From: CAZKYP01 sp964556885
GTDB lineage: Bacteria > Planctomycetota > Phycisphaerae > Sedimentisphaerales > Anaerobacaceae
Direction of reading: 5' to 3'
DNA length: 24,432 nt
Assembly (NCBI GenBank): GCA_964556885.1
Contig: CAZKYP010000024.1
Location: forward strand, 1-24,432
Shown: piece after piece, positions 7,136 to 15,439 of the stretch
How the letters are laid out: every line of letters starts with the position of its first letter
Numbering within the stretch: position 1 is the first letter of the stretch
Program-made: the position numbers and the translations under genes
Notes under the pieces: generated by a model
Told to the model about the DNA's origin: nothing
What the model saw: only the letters and a program-made list of their open reading frames with translations
The model's database searches: none

Positions 7136-7741
7136 TCAGCCGTGAGGTCTTTTCGTGGCTCTTATACCGGAAATTACCGTGACCGTCAGCATAAGCACGT
7201 ATGTCACCGTCGTAAACCAGTTTCCCCACGCGGCTGTCTGGACATGGGCCATTTTGATTATAACCGTTCCGATGGCAAATGACTGCAGGAACATCTTTAT
7301 TTTGCCTGATTTTGTTGCGGCGAAATTGATGCCTCGCGCCTCGGCAATATGACGCAACACCGTGACATAAGCCTCGCGTGCGACCAGGACGGCCAGAGTC
7401 AGCCAGTGAATTACCGCCAGCGATGCGGGGCCAAGCTCGAAAAGTCTCGGCTGTCCGATAAGGGCAAAGCAGGTAAATGCCCCGCATACCAGGATTTTGT
7501 CGGCGAGCGGGTCCACCATCCGGCCGAACTTGCTGGTGACGTTAAGCCTGCGTGCGGCTATGCCGTCGGCGATATCGGTCAGGCCGGCGATTACAAAGAG
7601 AATAAAGGCGATGTCAAGAAAACCGGGAAACGACACTTCACCCTCGGCGTAATACGGCGGGGCCATCAGAATCATCGCCAGAAATACAATCGTCAGTACA
7701 AGCCGCCCCATAGTCAGGATGTTCGGAATCTGTTTCAGCAT
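7136..7741 (-). CDS. pgsA: CDP-diacylglycerol--glycerol-3-phosphate 3-phosphatidyltransferase
   Basis: This integral membrane enzyme makes phosphatidylglycerophosphate from CDP-diacylglycerol and glycerol-3-phosphate. With the ATG at 7741 it has 201 residues and opens MLKQIPNILT, as the family does. A TTG at 7777 would add 12 residues but has no ribosome binding site; the signal before 7741 is also weak. The CDP-alcohol phosphotransferase motif D-x2-D-G-x2-A-R-x8-G-x3-D-x3-D is complete (D56, D59, G60, A63, R64, G73, D77, D81). Several hydrophobic segments flank it. It lies downstream of rimO on the same strand with a gap of about 100 bases, an adjacency seen in other bacteria. Confidence 0.93.
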   Translation of the reverse strand: MLKQIPNILTMGRLVLTIVFLAMILMAPPYYAEGEVSFPGFLDIAFILFVIAGLTDIADGIAARRLNVTSKFGRMVDPLADKILVCGAFTCFALIGQPRLFELGPASLAVIHWLTLAVLVAREAYVTVLRHIAEARGINFAATKSGKIKMFLQSFAIGTVIIKMAHVQTAAWGNWFTTVTYVLMLTVTVISGIRATKRPHG

Positions 7742-7838
7742 GGCACTAAGTTTACTCTTTAGGAAATTTCTCAACAAGAAATAATATTATCCGACATGCG
7801 AAAATTTCCGTCCGGGCCTTTTTTTTTAGAATTCAACG

Positions 7839-9191
7839 CTAAATCCGCTCGACGATTAAATCGTAGTCTCTCGTCCCCACAACTTTCGTTTCCACGAAAC
7901 ACCCCGGCTTCACCGAGCATTTATTTATTATACATACGCTGTCAATATCCGGTGCCTGGCCGTAGAACCGTCCCCTGCCGGTACCACCATCAACCGAATC
8001 GACAAGACAGGTAAGCGTTTGTCCGATTCTTTTTTCGTTTTTTGCAAAAACTATTTTTTGCTGGGTAAGCATCAGCTCTTCAAGACGCTGCTTTTTTATC
8101 CGTCCCGGCACCTGGCTGGGCATCAGTGCGGCGGCGGTTCCCGATTCGGGATAAAACTCGAAACAGCCGAGGGCGTCGAACTTCGCCCACTCGATGAAAT
8201 CAACCAACTCCTCGAACTGCCGGTCCGTCTCGCCGGGGTAACCGACTATCAATGTCGTTCGCAATACAATATCGGACATGGCATTTCGCAATTTATCAAT
8301 CAGTTTTTTCAACTGCCCGCCATCGCCGGGTCTTCGCATCGATTTCAAGATTTGCCTGTTCACATGCTGAATCGGCATATCAAGATAGTGGACGATTTTG
8401 CCGCTGTTGGCAATAACATCGATCAGTTCGTTGTCGAGTCCCGTCGGGTACAGATACATCAGTCGAACCCACTTCAGCCGGTCGATTTTCTCCATCTTTC
8501 TTAATATTGATGACAGGCCGCCTTTAATCTTCAAATCCCGACCGTAATATGTCGTATCCTGGGCAACGAGATTCAATTCGACCGCCCCCGCTGAAACCAG
8601 CTCTTCAGCCTCGGCTATAATCAGCTCCTGCGGCTTACTCCTGAAGCGACCTCTTATAGACGGTATCGTACAGAAGGAGCATTTATGATCGCAGCCTTCA
8701 CTGATTCGCAGATAAGCCCAGTGGCCCGGTGTTGTGAGCAACCTTGTCCTGTCATCGAGAACTTTATTTTCATCTTCCTCTATTTTTTTATCAAGATAAG
8801 TCAGCGACTTATTCGAAGATATTACCTCCCTGATAATACGTCCTATAAAATCTCGGTTTTCGATATTTACTATAGCATCAACACCTTCAACCTCGTGCAA
8901 TAAACTATCACCCATTCTGTTACAAAGACAGCCTGTAACAATTACTTTCTTTATCCGGCCGCTGCGTTTCAGGGCAACCGCTTCTTTTATAGCACCAAGC
9001 GACTCGGCTTGAGCCGGGGCGATGAAACCACAGGTATTGACAATCAAAATATCAACCTTATCGGACTCAGATGTGATTAACATACCCTCCTGGGCGATTT
9101 CAGCCAGCATACGTTCACTATCGATGGCGTTTTTCGGGCAGCCCAACGAGATGAAACTGACAATAACAGGTTGTTTTCGCAATTTAGCCAT
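7839..9191 (-). CDS. rimO: Ribosomal protein S12 methylthiotransferase RimO
   Basis: This radical-SAM enzyme adds a methylthio group to an aspartate of ribosomal protein S12. It has 450 residues, close to the family's usual length. The N-terminal MTTase domain holds C18 (SLGCPKN), C54 (NTCGF) and C88 (TGCLC), expected to bind the auxiliary iron-sulfur cluster. The radical-SAM motif CDHKCSFC gives C167, C171 and C174. A TRAM domain ends the protein. SLGCPKN with CxxxCxxC favours RimO over MiaB, whose motif is usually GCQMN. The ATG at 9191 has no strong Shine-Dalgarno sequence. It is probably co-transcribed with pgsA. Confidence 0.95.
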   Translation of the reverse strand: MAKLRKQPVIVSFISLGCPKNAIDSERMLAEIAQEGMLITSESDKVDILIVNTCGFIAPAQAESLGAIKEAVALKRSGRIKKVIVTGCLCNRMGDSLLHEVEGVDAIVNIENRDFIGRIIREVISSNKSLTYLDKKIEEDENKVLDDRTRLLTTPGHWAYLRISEGCDHKCSFCTIPSIRGRFRSKPQELIIAEAEELVSAGAVELNLVAQDTTYYGRDLKIKGGLSSILRKMEKIDRLKWVRLMYLYPTGLDNELIDVIANSGKIVHYLDMPIQHVNRQILKSMRRPGDGGQLKKLIDKLRNAMSDIVLRTTLIVGYPGETDRQFEELVDFIEWAKFDALGCFEFYPESGTAAALMPSQVPGRIKKQRLEELMLTQQKIVFAKNEKRIGQTLTCLVDSVDGGTGRGRFYGQAPDIDSVCIINKCSVKPGCFVETKVVGTRDYDLIVERI

Positions 9192-9282
9192 AAGTAAATA
9201 TTATGAATCCTGAAAAATAACAAAAAAATAGGGCTTAGTCTAAGAAAAAGGGCTCCTTTTAATTAATTCTAACAGAATATGC

Positions 9283-9311
9283 TTGACGATAAATACAATA
9301 TCAGCTACAAT
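9283..9311 (+). promoter_or_regulatory. Sigma-70-type promoter of the secretin gene
   Basis: TTGACG (9283-9288, 5/6) and TACAAT (9306-9311, 5/6) are separated by exactly 17 bases. Transcription from here would leave a leader of about 90 bases before the ATG at 9410. No hairpin with a clear function was seen in that leader. Confidence 0.7.
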
Positions 9312-9409
9312 TTGATTCGGTTCCGTCATCTTCCGGGTCAAAAAAACTGAGGGCGGCAATAGAATCAAATTAATTATAGGACCCATAGAAGGAACGACGG
9401 GTATATATT

Positions 9410-11161
9410 ATGACCAACAGCGGCCAAAAGTTCAGCCGCAGTCAATGGCCATTCATCGCTGTGACTGTAGTAATTTTTTTATGGACGGGGTGGAATTTCA
9501 ATCTTTTTTCCCAAACTACCACCGAAGATGAAGCCACTGAGACTCTGCAAAAACTGCAAATCCATCACGTCCTCGAACCGAATGTTCCAACACCGGACAT
9601 TTACAAAAGTCCACCGGAAATCGTCGAGCAAAAAGTAAACGACACTACAGAGTGGAAACTTTTCTACTTCTGCAAATACCTTACTTCCGAAGAATTGAAA
9701 CAAATTATCCACGAGCAGTTTGCTACAAAACTCTTCGACCAAAAAGGCAAGGAAACAAAACTACCCGACTATACTGTAAGCAGCAACCCAGCCACGAACC
9801 AGTTGATTGTAAGGTGCCCTAATCGTGAGGACGCAGAGGCTGTGCTTAAAACACTGGAACAGGTAGACGTACTGCCGATTCAGGTCAAGATTGACTGCCT
9901 GATATCAGAAATTTACGCGGACTTCACGTTCGATAGGGAAACAACTATCGCAATTGATAATTTATTCGGCGAGGACATCGCGATGAAACCGGGCGGTACA
10001 GCCTTTGGAGCCGACGTCCAGCAGCTAATATCGGACGATGAGTATCTACCGGCGTTCCCGGGTGCTTCACTGAGGGAGCTTATACGCGCCAGAATGGGCC
10101 TTAAAATCGGATATTTAAGTACTGCCCATAATTTTGCTGCTCTTGTTGATCTGCTTGAGTCAAGGGGCTTTCTGAAAATCCTGATGAATCCAACACTCGA
10201 AATAGTCAACGGTAAAACAGCGAAAGTACAATCAACTCAACATGTACCACTGCAAAAAGTAACCAAGTACATACCCACTACCGGTGAATACCTTCCCCAA
10301 ACCGAAACGGAATATGTGGATGTAGTCGACTCGCTTGAAATCACTCCGCACGTTTTCGCCGACGGCTACATCGGCCTTGAAACAACCATCATGCTCGGAG
10401 CAAAGAATACTCCCGATGGTGTAAAGCAGGTACCAATCCTTACAAAAAAAGAGATCACAAGCAAAGAAAATCGGATCCGGCAAGGTGAGAGCCTCATAAT
10501 AGGCGGAATACGAAAAACCGAGAAATTCGGCGTCGCCCGGGGTGTTCCGCTGCTGAAAGATATACCCCTCATCGGTTTTCTGTTCTCCGGCGAAGATACC
10601 GAACAGCGGGCGGTCGAAACGATTTTCATACTGACCCCAACCATTTCCACCAATGGTCGTGCAACAGAAGAAGTAATGGCGGAGATCAACAGGAAACACC
10701 ATGCCACAGAATCCGAAAAGGGTCTTAATAATATTATTACAGATCCATTCGGAATAAACTCCCACCAGCAAGCCAAGGAGAGCAAGGCCATGGAGGCCGA
10801 ACATGTACGCCTGGAGGCCGAATCGGAAAAAGAAGACGCCCATATAGCAGCCAAAGAAGCAAACGATAGGGCTGATAAAGCAGAAAACGACGCCCAAAAA
10901 GCGACAGACGATGCGGCCAAGACCAAGGCAAAAGCGGAAAAAATGATGGACGAAGCCAAAGAGATGATGAGCAAGGCAGAAGCAAAATCCAAGGCCGCCG
11001 ACGAAGCAATAGCCGCTGCGGAGCAAAAGAACAATGATTCGAACAATGTCCATGAACATGATGGTCCGCAGACCAAAAACGAAGAAAAAACAAATGAAGG
11101 AGCTGAAAAATCACCAGACGTATCCGAAAGGCCGAACGTAGAAGAAGAGCCAAAAGCATAA
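9410..11161 (+). CDS. Secretin-like outer-membrane protein with C-terminal coiled coil
   Basis: This encodes 583 residues. A hydrophobic N-terminal segment (about 14-32) acts as signal or anchor. Residues 75-155 look like a secretin N1-type domain (YTVSSNPATNQLIVRCPNRE). The secretin core spans roughly 160-415 and holds the hallmark VPLLKDIPLIGFLFSG and ETIFILTPTI. Secretins form ring channels in the outer membrane for type II or III secretion, type IV pili or filamentous phages. After the core comes an unusual tail of about 165 residues: an Ala/Lys/Glu coiled coil (about 453-542) and an acidic end. No other secretion genes are nearby. The ribosome binding site is weak: GAAGGAA lies rather far from the ATG, GGG at 9399 closer. 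Confidence 0.85.
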   Translation: MTNSGQKFSRSQWPFIAVTVVIFLWTGWNFNLFSQTTTEDEATETLQKLQIHHVLEPNVPTPDIYKSPPEIVEQKVNDTTEWKLFYFCKYLTSEELKQIIHEQFATKLFDQKGKETKLPDYTVSSNPATNQLIVRCPNREDAEAVLKTLEQVDVLPIQVKIDCLISEIYADFTFDRETTIAIDNLFGEDIAMKPGGTAFGADVQQLISDDEYLPAFPGASLRELIRARMGLKIGYLSTAHNFAALVDLLESRGFLKILMNPTLEIVNGKTAKVQSTQHVPLQKVTKYIPTTGEYLPQTETEYVDVVDSLEITPHVFADGYIGLETTIMLGAKNTPDGVKQVPILTKKEITSKENRIRQGESLIIGGIRKTEKFGVARGVPLLKDIPLIGFLFSGEDTEQRAVETIFILTPTISTNGRATEEVMAEINRKHHATESEKGLNNIITDPFGINSHQQAKESKAMEAEHVRLEAESEKEDAHIAAKEANDRADKAENDAQKATDDAAKTKAKAEKMMDEAKEMMSKAEAKSKAADEAIAAAEQKNNDSNNVHEHDGPQTKNEEKTNEGAEKSPDVSERPNVEEEPKA

Positions 11162-11279
11162 ATCAACAAGATACGAAAAAAAGATTATAAATACGATCCC
11201 CGACTAAATGGTGTCTTTTGCTTTATTTTATCATTGGTCGTGCCGTATAGTGAGGTATCAACAAACAAAATAGATTCTC

Positions 11280-11285
11280 AGGAGG
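11280..11285 (+). promoter_or_regulatory. Ribosome binding site fixing the start of the 129-residue protein
   Basis: AGGAGG lies 8 bases before the ATG at 11294. It rules out the upstream in-frame start at 11234, which has no such signal. Confidence 0.75.
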
Positions 11286-11293
11286 CACGGTAT

Positions 11294-11683
11294 ATGGACA
11301 ATTTCATCAGCGGCAACCCAATAGGTAGTAATTCAGATTCGTCGATTCCCTTCGACAGCGCCGGTTCGGACGAACAAGGCGTTTCTCACGCTCCCCTTGA
11401 TTTAGGCGGCAGTCCGTCGACTATGCCTGAACCAAAAAAGATCGACGTCCCCAAAGCGCCGGAAAGAAAACCTGCCGGGAAAATGGTTTCCACCGACCGA
11501 ATCACCAGTGTAAAAACCTTCTTTACCAAGCTTCACGCCGGGGCCCTGGACTTCCTTGACGAACAAATCTCCGACTGGCTGAAAGCAAATCCGGAAATAA
11601 CTATAAAACGGACAAATACCGCTACCGGCGAGGTCGTGGGTAAAAAGACCGAGCCAAATATCATAGTCACAATCTGGTATTAA
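11294..11683 (+). CDS. Protein of unknown function with disordered N-terminus and compact C-terminal domain
   Basis: This encodes 129 residues from the ATG at 11294. Residues 1-70 are rich in Ser, Gly, Pro and Asp and are likely disordered. Residues 72-129 form a dense block that reads as a folded domain, with FFTKLHAGALDFLDEQI, a tryptophan, NPEITIKRTNTATGEVVG and the final EPNIIVTIWY. There is no signal peptide or membrane segment, so it is probably cytoplasmic. The domain name is not recognised; similar TKLxxG...IKxTN...EPNIIVxxWY blocks seem to recur in planctomycete hypotheticals, which is recollection, not a search result. It follows the secretin gene by about 130 bases on the same strand, which suggests but does not prove a link. 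Confidence 0.7.
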   Translation: MDNFISGNPIGSNSDSSIPFDSAGSDEQGVSHAPLDLGGSPSTMPEPKKIDVPKAPERKPAGKMVSTDRITSVKTFFTKLHAGALDFLDEQISDWLKANPEITIKRTNTATGEVVGKKTEPNIIVTIWY

Positions 11684-12029
11684 CAAGCCGATACATAAAA
11701 TTACTGCATTTGTGGCAGGTTTGGTATNNNNNNNNNNNNNNNNNNNNNNNNNNNNNNNNNNNNNNNNNNNNNNNNNNNNNNNNNNNNNNNNNNNNNNNNN
11801 NNNNNNNNNNNNNNNNNNNNNNNNNNNATGCCGAGCCTGCCAGGTGTGTATTTTCCCCATGATTAACCTTAAAACTTCCGGCAACCCACCCCATAAATTC
11901 GCATATCCGCCGGAAAAAATTATTAACATAAATCCTTGACATATCGCTTGATTTACATTAGCTTTATAAGGTTTATTCGTTCGTGCATAGCAAGAAATAT
12001 CAATATTGTAGTTTGTTTGGAGATTTTTC
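11684..12029. other. Gene-free stretch with a 100-base assembly gap
   Basis: Positions 11728-11827 are exactly 100 N, the usual placeholder for a gap of unknown size. The flanks (11684-11727 and 11828-12029) hold no convincing gene. The right flank holds the rpsB promoter region. Anything may be missing here, from a few bases to whole genes, so the distance between the 129-residue gene and rpsB is not known. Confidence 0.95.
11936..11964 (+). promoter_or_regulatory. Candidate promoter of the rpsB operon
   Basis: TTGACA (11936-11941) matches the -35 consensus. With a 17-base spacer the -10 would be TAGCTT (11959-11964), only 3/6. A better TATAAG at 11965-11970 is too far for normal spacing. 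The leader to the GTG at 12030 would be about 60 bases. Confidence 0.5.
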
Positions 12030-12899
12030 GTGGCCAAAGAGTTAGCTCGTAAACTTATTAACGCAGGGGTACATTTTGGGCATGGTGTGAGTCGATGGAA
12101 TCCCAAAATGGCTCCCTACATTTACACAAAGCGCGGCAATATCCACATTATCGACGTCAAACAGACACTCAAGGGTCTCCTGATAGCCAAGAAGCTCCTG
12201 GCCGATGTCGTAGCGACCGGCAAGGACGTCATCTTCGTCGGCACAAAACGTCAGGCTCAGAAAGCCGTTGAGGCCGTCGCGAACAAGTGCGGTATGCACT
12301 ATGTCTCACAGCGATGGCTTGGTGGAATGCTGACCAATTTCAGAACTATACGCTCCCGACTCCAGCGTCTGGAACAACTCGAACTAATGGCGGAGGACGG
12401 AACACTCGACAGCGAGAGCAAGAAACAGGCTTCAAGGCTCAAACGCGAAATGCGAAAGATAAAAACGAACCTTGAAGGCATTCGCAAAATGTCCCGTATT
12501 CCGGGCGCCGTCATCGCGATAGATACGAAGAAGGAATATCTTGCCCTGCGTGAAGCCAGGAAACTCGGCATTGCAACGGTAGGACTTCTCGATACCGATT
12601 CGGACCCCGACACGGTTGATGTAGCCATCCCGATGAATGACGATTCAATCCGGGCAATCGACCTGATACTTAATGAGCTTGCCGATGCCGTAGCAATCGG
12701 CAAGACAATGGTCCCTGTTCATCAGGAACCTGCTCAGCGGCCAAAGCGGACTCGTCCAAAGAGACCTGCAATGGCACGCGCCCAGGCCGGTGAACCTCAG
12801 GCCGACACAGGAGCCGAGCAGGAACCGTCGGAAACAGTGGAAGCGGTGGAAACGGTGTCACAGAAAGACCAGGTCCAACAGCAGGAACCACAGCAGTAG
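12030..12899 (+). CDS. rpsB: 30S ribosomal protein S2
   Basis: This encodes 289 residues from a GTG start at 12030, with GGAG 7 bases upstream. The S2 signatures are clear: AGVHFGHGVSRWNPKMAPYI near the start, RWLGGMLTNF in the first half, and IPGAVIAIDTKKEYLALREA in the middle. The S2 core ends near residue 232. A tail of about 57 residues follows, first basic and Pro-rich (RPKRTRPKRP), then acidic and Gln-rich, so the protein is longer than the roughly 240 residues of Escherichia coli S2. It opens the conserved rpsB-tsf-pyrH-frr cluster. Confidence 0.97.
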   Translation: MAKELARKLINAGVHFGHGVSRWNPKMAPYIYTKRGNIHIIDVKQTLKGLLIAKKLLADVVATGKDVIFVGTKRQAQKAVEAVANKCGMHYVSQRWLGGMLTNFRTIRSRLQRLEQLELMAEDGTLDSESKKQASRLKREMRKIKTNLEGIRKMSRIPGAVIAIDTKKEYLALREARKLGIATVGLLDTDSDPDTVDVAIPMNDDSIRAIDLILNELADAVAIGKTMVPVHQEPAQRPKRTRPKRPAMARAQAGEPQADTGAEQEPSETVEAVETVSQKDQVQQQEPQQ

Positions 12900-13019
12900 A
12901 TACAAATAACCGCTTTTCCGTGGTCTTGACAGCCTGTGAATTCTTTGCAGGTATTGAATATTTATTGAACCCCGTTCAGAAAAATTACCTTAATCCAGTA
13001 TAAAATTAGGAGTTTTAAG

Positions 13020-13886
13020 ATGTCGGAAATTTCAGCAGCAATGGTGGTGGAACTGCGGAAGATGAGTGGTCAGGGAATGATGGACTGTAAACAGGCGCTT
13101 CAGGAATCCGGCGGCGACGTAAACAAGGCCATGGACATACTTCGCAAAAAAGGACTTGCAACCCTGGCCAAACGCGCCGAGAAAGAGACTTCCGAAGGTC
13201 TTGTCGTAAGCAAACGCAGTGACGACGGCACTACTTCGACTATTGCGACACTATGCTGCGAGACGGATTTCGTCACCAAGAGCGACGATTTTATCACGGC
13301 CGCTAAGAAACTGGCCGATTACACACTCGCCTGCCAGGTGCATGAAGGAATCGAAAATGTCCTTGAAACGGCTATCAACAACAGGAAATTCAAAGATATA
13401 CTAACCGAAATAGTCAGCAAGACCGGCGAAAAAACAAAGATTGGCGACTATGCAAAATTCAAACTCGACGGCCCCGGATTGATCTGCACGTACATCCACT
13501 TCAACGACAAAGTCGGCACAATGTTACAGATCGAAACGTCCGACAAGGCAACAGCGGACTCGAAGGCCCTCAAACAGACGGCAGCCGACATAGCGATGCA
13601 TATAACCGCAACGAAACCGCTGGCTCTGGACAAAGACCAGATCGATCCCGAGACACTCGAACGGGAAAAAGCCATTTACGCAGATCAGGTCAAGAACAAG
13701 CCCGCCAATATTATCGACAAAATAGTCGAGGGCAAGATGAAAAAATTCTACTCCGAGAATTGTCTGCTCGAACAACCCTTTGTCAAAGACGACAGTAAAA
13801 CCGTTGCACAGGTTCTGAGCGAATCCGCCAAACAGGCCGGAGGCGAGGCAAAGATAAAGAAGTTTGTGCGTTTTGAAGTCGGTTAA
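13020..13886 (+). CDS. tsf: Translation elongation factor Ts
   Basis: EF-Ts is the nucleotide exchange factor that reloads EF-Tu with GTP. It has 288 residues, normal for the full-length bacterial form. The N-terminal UBA-like domain carries VVELRKMSGQGMMDCKQAL. The EF-Tu-contacting TDFV motif is in CCETDFVTKSDDF, near residue 81. AGGAG lies 8 bases before the ATG. The 120-base gap after rpsB holds a TTGACA (12926-12931), but the best -10 is 20 bases away, so an internal promoter is doubtful. No terminator was seen in that gap. Confidence 0.97.
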   Translation: MSEISAAMVVELRKMSGQGMMDCKQALQESGGDVNKAMDILRKKGLATLAKRAEKETSEGLVVSKRSDDGTTSTIATLCCETDFVTKSDDFITAAKKLADYTLACQVHEGIENVLETAINNRKFKDILTEIVSKTGEKTKIGDYAKFKLDGPGLICTYIHFNDKVGTMLQIETSDKATADSKALKQTAADIAMHITATKPLALDKDQIDPETLEREKAIYADQVKNKPANIIDKIVEGKMKKFYSENCLLEQPFVKDDSKTVAQVLSESAKQAGGEAKIKKFVRFEVG

Positions 13887-13943
13887 CGTATACGATTCGC
13901 GAATTACCGGGCAGGATGCACAAATAATCACGAGACAGGAAAA

Positions 13944-14693
13944 ATGGAAACATGCAGGTACAATCGCGTATTGTTGAAGCTTTCCGGCGAGAGTTTTTGC
14001 AAACCGGGCCAGTTCGGTATAGAAGGAGCCTCCCTTGAATCCATCGCCGAAAGGATAGCAGAGATTTGCAAGCTCGGACCGCAGGTGGCCGTTGTGGTCG
14101 GGGCGGGCAATTTTCTCAGGGGCGAGACTTTTTCCAAAGTCAGCCACATACCCAGGAACACCGCCGATTATATGGGGATGCTGGCAACCATTATCAACGC
14201 TTGCGCGCTGCAGGAGGTGCTCGAAAAGTTGGGGCAGCCCACGCGGGTCCTCAGCGCGATAGAAGTTGCGGCGATGTGCGAGCCTTTTATCCGCCGCAGA
14301 GCACTTCATCACCTCGAACGGGGACGGGTTACAATACTGGCTGGCGGAACGGGCAATCCCTTCTTTACAACCGACACCTGTGCGGCCCTTAGGGCTTCTG
14401 AGCTCGATTCGGACCTGCTAATAAAAGCGACAAAGGTCCGTGGTGTCTACAGCGACGATCCCAAAACAAATCCTGACGCAGAGCTGTTCGATGAGCTTTC
14501 ATACGACGATGTGCTGGAGAAAAAACTCAGGGTCATGGACCATGCGGCTATAAGCCTGTGCCGTGACAACAACATACCGATTATCGTATTGAACATTTTT
14601 GAAAAAGGTAACATAGCTAAAGCTATCTGCGGCGAGCAGGTTGGTACTAAAATTAGCGACAAGAGAGGATTTAAATGCCTACTAAAGCAATAA
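13944..14693 (+). CDS. pyrH: Uridylate kinase (UMP kinase)
   Basis: This enzyme phosphorylates UMP to UDP with ATP in pyrimidine nucleotide synthesis. It has 249 residues, in the family's usual range. Amino acid kinase family motifs are visible: VLLKLSGESF (residues 9-18), VVVGAGNFLRG (about 50-60), and GGTGNPFFTTDTCAALRA (about 134-151). A purine-rich AGGAAAAATGG context supports the start. It overlaps frr by 19 bases, so the two are translationally coupled. Confidence 0.97.
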   Translation: METCRYNRVLLKLSGESFCKPGQFGIEGASLESIAERIAEICKLGPQVAVVVGAGNFLRGETFSKVSHIPRNTADYMGMLATIINACALQEVLEKLGQPTRVLSAIEVAAMCEPFIRRRALHHLERGRVTILAGGTGNPFFTTDTCAALRASELDSDLLIKATKVRGVYSDDPKTNPDAELFDELSYDDVLEKKLRVMDHAAISLCRDNNIPIIVLNIFEKGNIAKAICGEQVGTKISDKRGFKCLLKQ

Positions 14694-15235
14694 TCTCAGA
14701 CACCGAATCAAAAATGAAAAAAGCACTTGAAGTGCTGCACGATGAGATGAAAACCGTTCGTAGCGGCAGAGCGTCCACAGGCCTGGTTGAGAACATAAAG
14801 GCCGATTTTTACGGAACTCCCACACCACTGAAACAAATGGCGACACTGGCGACGCCACAGATGGACATGATTGTTATCAAGCCGTTCGACCCGTCTTCGA
14901 TTAAAGAAATCGAAAAAGCGATTAAGGCCAGCGACCTGAGCATAGCGCCGATTGTGGACGGCAAAATAATCAGACTGAACGTTCCGACTCTCAGCGCAGA
15001 AAGAAGAACGCAGCTTGTCAACCAGGCAAAACACGCCGGCGAGCAGACAAAAGTCAGCGTTCGCAATATACGAAGGGACGCAATCAAGCACATCGAAAAA
15101 CAGGAAAAAGACAAGACTATCACCGAAGACGACCTCGATAAAGGCAAGAAACAGCTCGACGACCTCACCAAGCAGTATACCGACAAGATTGACGAGTTAA
15201 TAAAGCACAAGTCGGACGAAATATTGCTCGACTGA
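14675..15235 (+). CDS. frr: Ribosome recycling factor
   Basis: RRF splits the post-termination ribosome together with EF-G. It has 186 residues, the standard length. Family features are the opening with DEMKTVRSGRASTGLVENI, the central TPLKQMATL, and the C-terminal helix with NIRRDAIKHI. Its ATG lies inside the pyrH 3' end, with AGAGGA in front. It ends the rpsB operon; no terminator hairpin with a T-run was found in the roughly 200 bases that follow. Confidence 0.98.
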   Translation: MPTKAIISDTESKMKKALEVLHDEMKTVRSGRASTGLVENIKADFYGTPTPLKQMATLATPQMDMIVIKPFDPSSIKEIEKAIKASDLSIAPIVDGKIIRLNVPTLSAERRTQLVNQAKHAGEQTKVSVRNIRRDAIKHIEKQEKDKTITEDDLDKGKKQLDDLTKQYTDKIDELIKHKSDEILLD

Positions 15236-15439
15236 TACAGGACCGAAACGTCGATACGATTCAAATGCCTTCGTCGGGCTAAAAGAACGGACCTGTAATA
15301 AATTGATAGCAGCTCTAAATAATAAAAGCGGGACAACATCTCATTAATTTAGAATTTCTTTGAAATCTGGATTGTTAGTGACTTCTCAACATGTCACCGA
15401 TATTACCTAACACCAACTCATTTTTCGGGGGTCAAAACG

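Noticed and set aside
7800..7830. T-run after a GC-rich patch between rimO and pgsA, considered as a terminator
   Set aside because: No stable stem precedes the T-run in either direction.
9228..9262. CTTAG-T-CTAAG palindrome upstream of the secretin gene, considered as an operator or terminator
   Set aside because: The loop would be one base and no T-run or second copy supports a function.
10232..11169. Hydrophobic-looking minus-strand frames, up to 275 codons
   Set aside because: They mirror the Ala/Lys/Glu-rich secretin tail; the apparent membrane segments come from reading those codons backwards.
12926..12957. TTGACA in the rpsB-tsf gap, considered as an internal promoter
   Set aside because: The best -10 (TATTGA) is 20 bases away, outside normal spacing.
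13524..14312. Open frame of 262 codons on the minus strand
   Set aside because: It is antisense to the tsf-pyrH junction, both of which are certain genes.
15378..15397. GTGAC/GTCAC inverted repeat before the AsmA gene, considered as an operator
   Set aside because: Five pairs with a ten-base loop occur often by chance, and no second copy was found.
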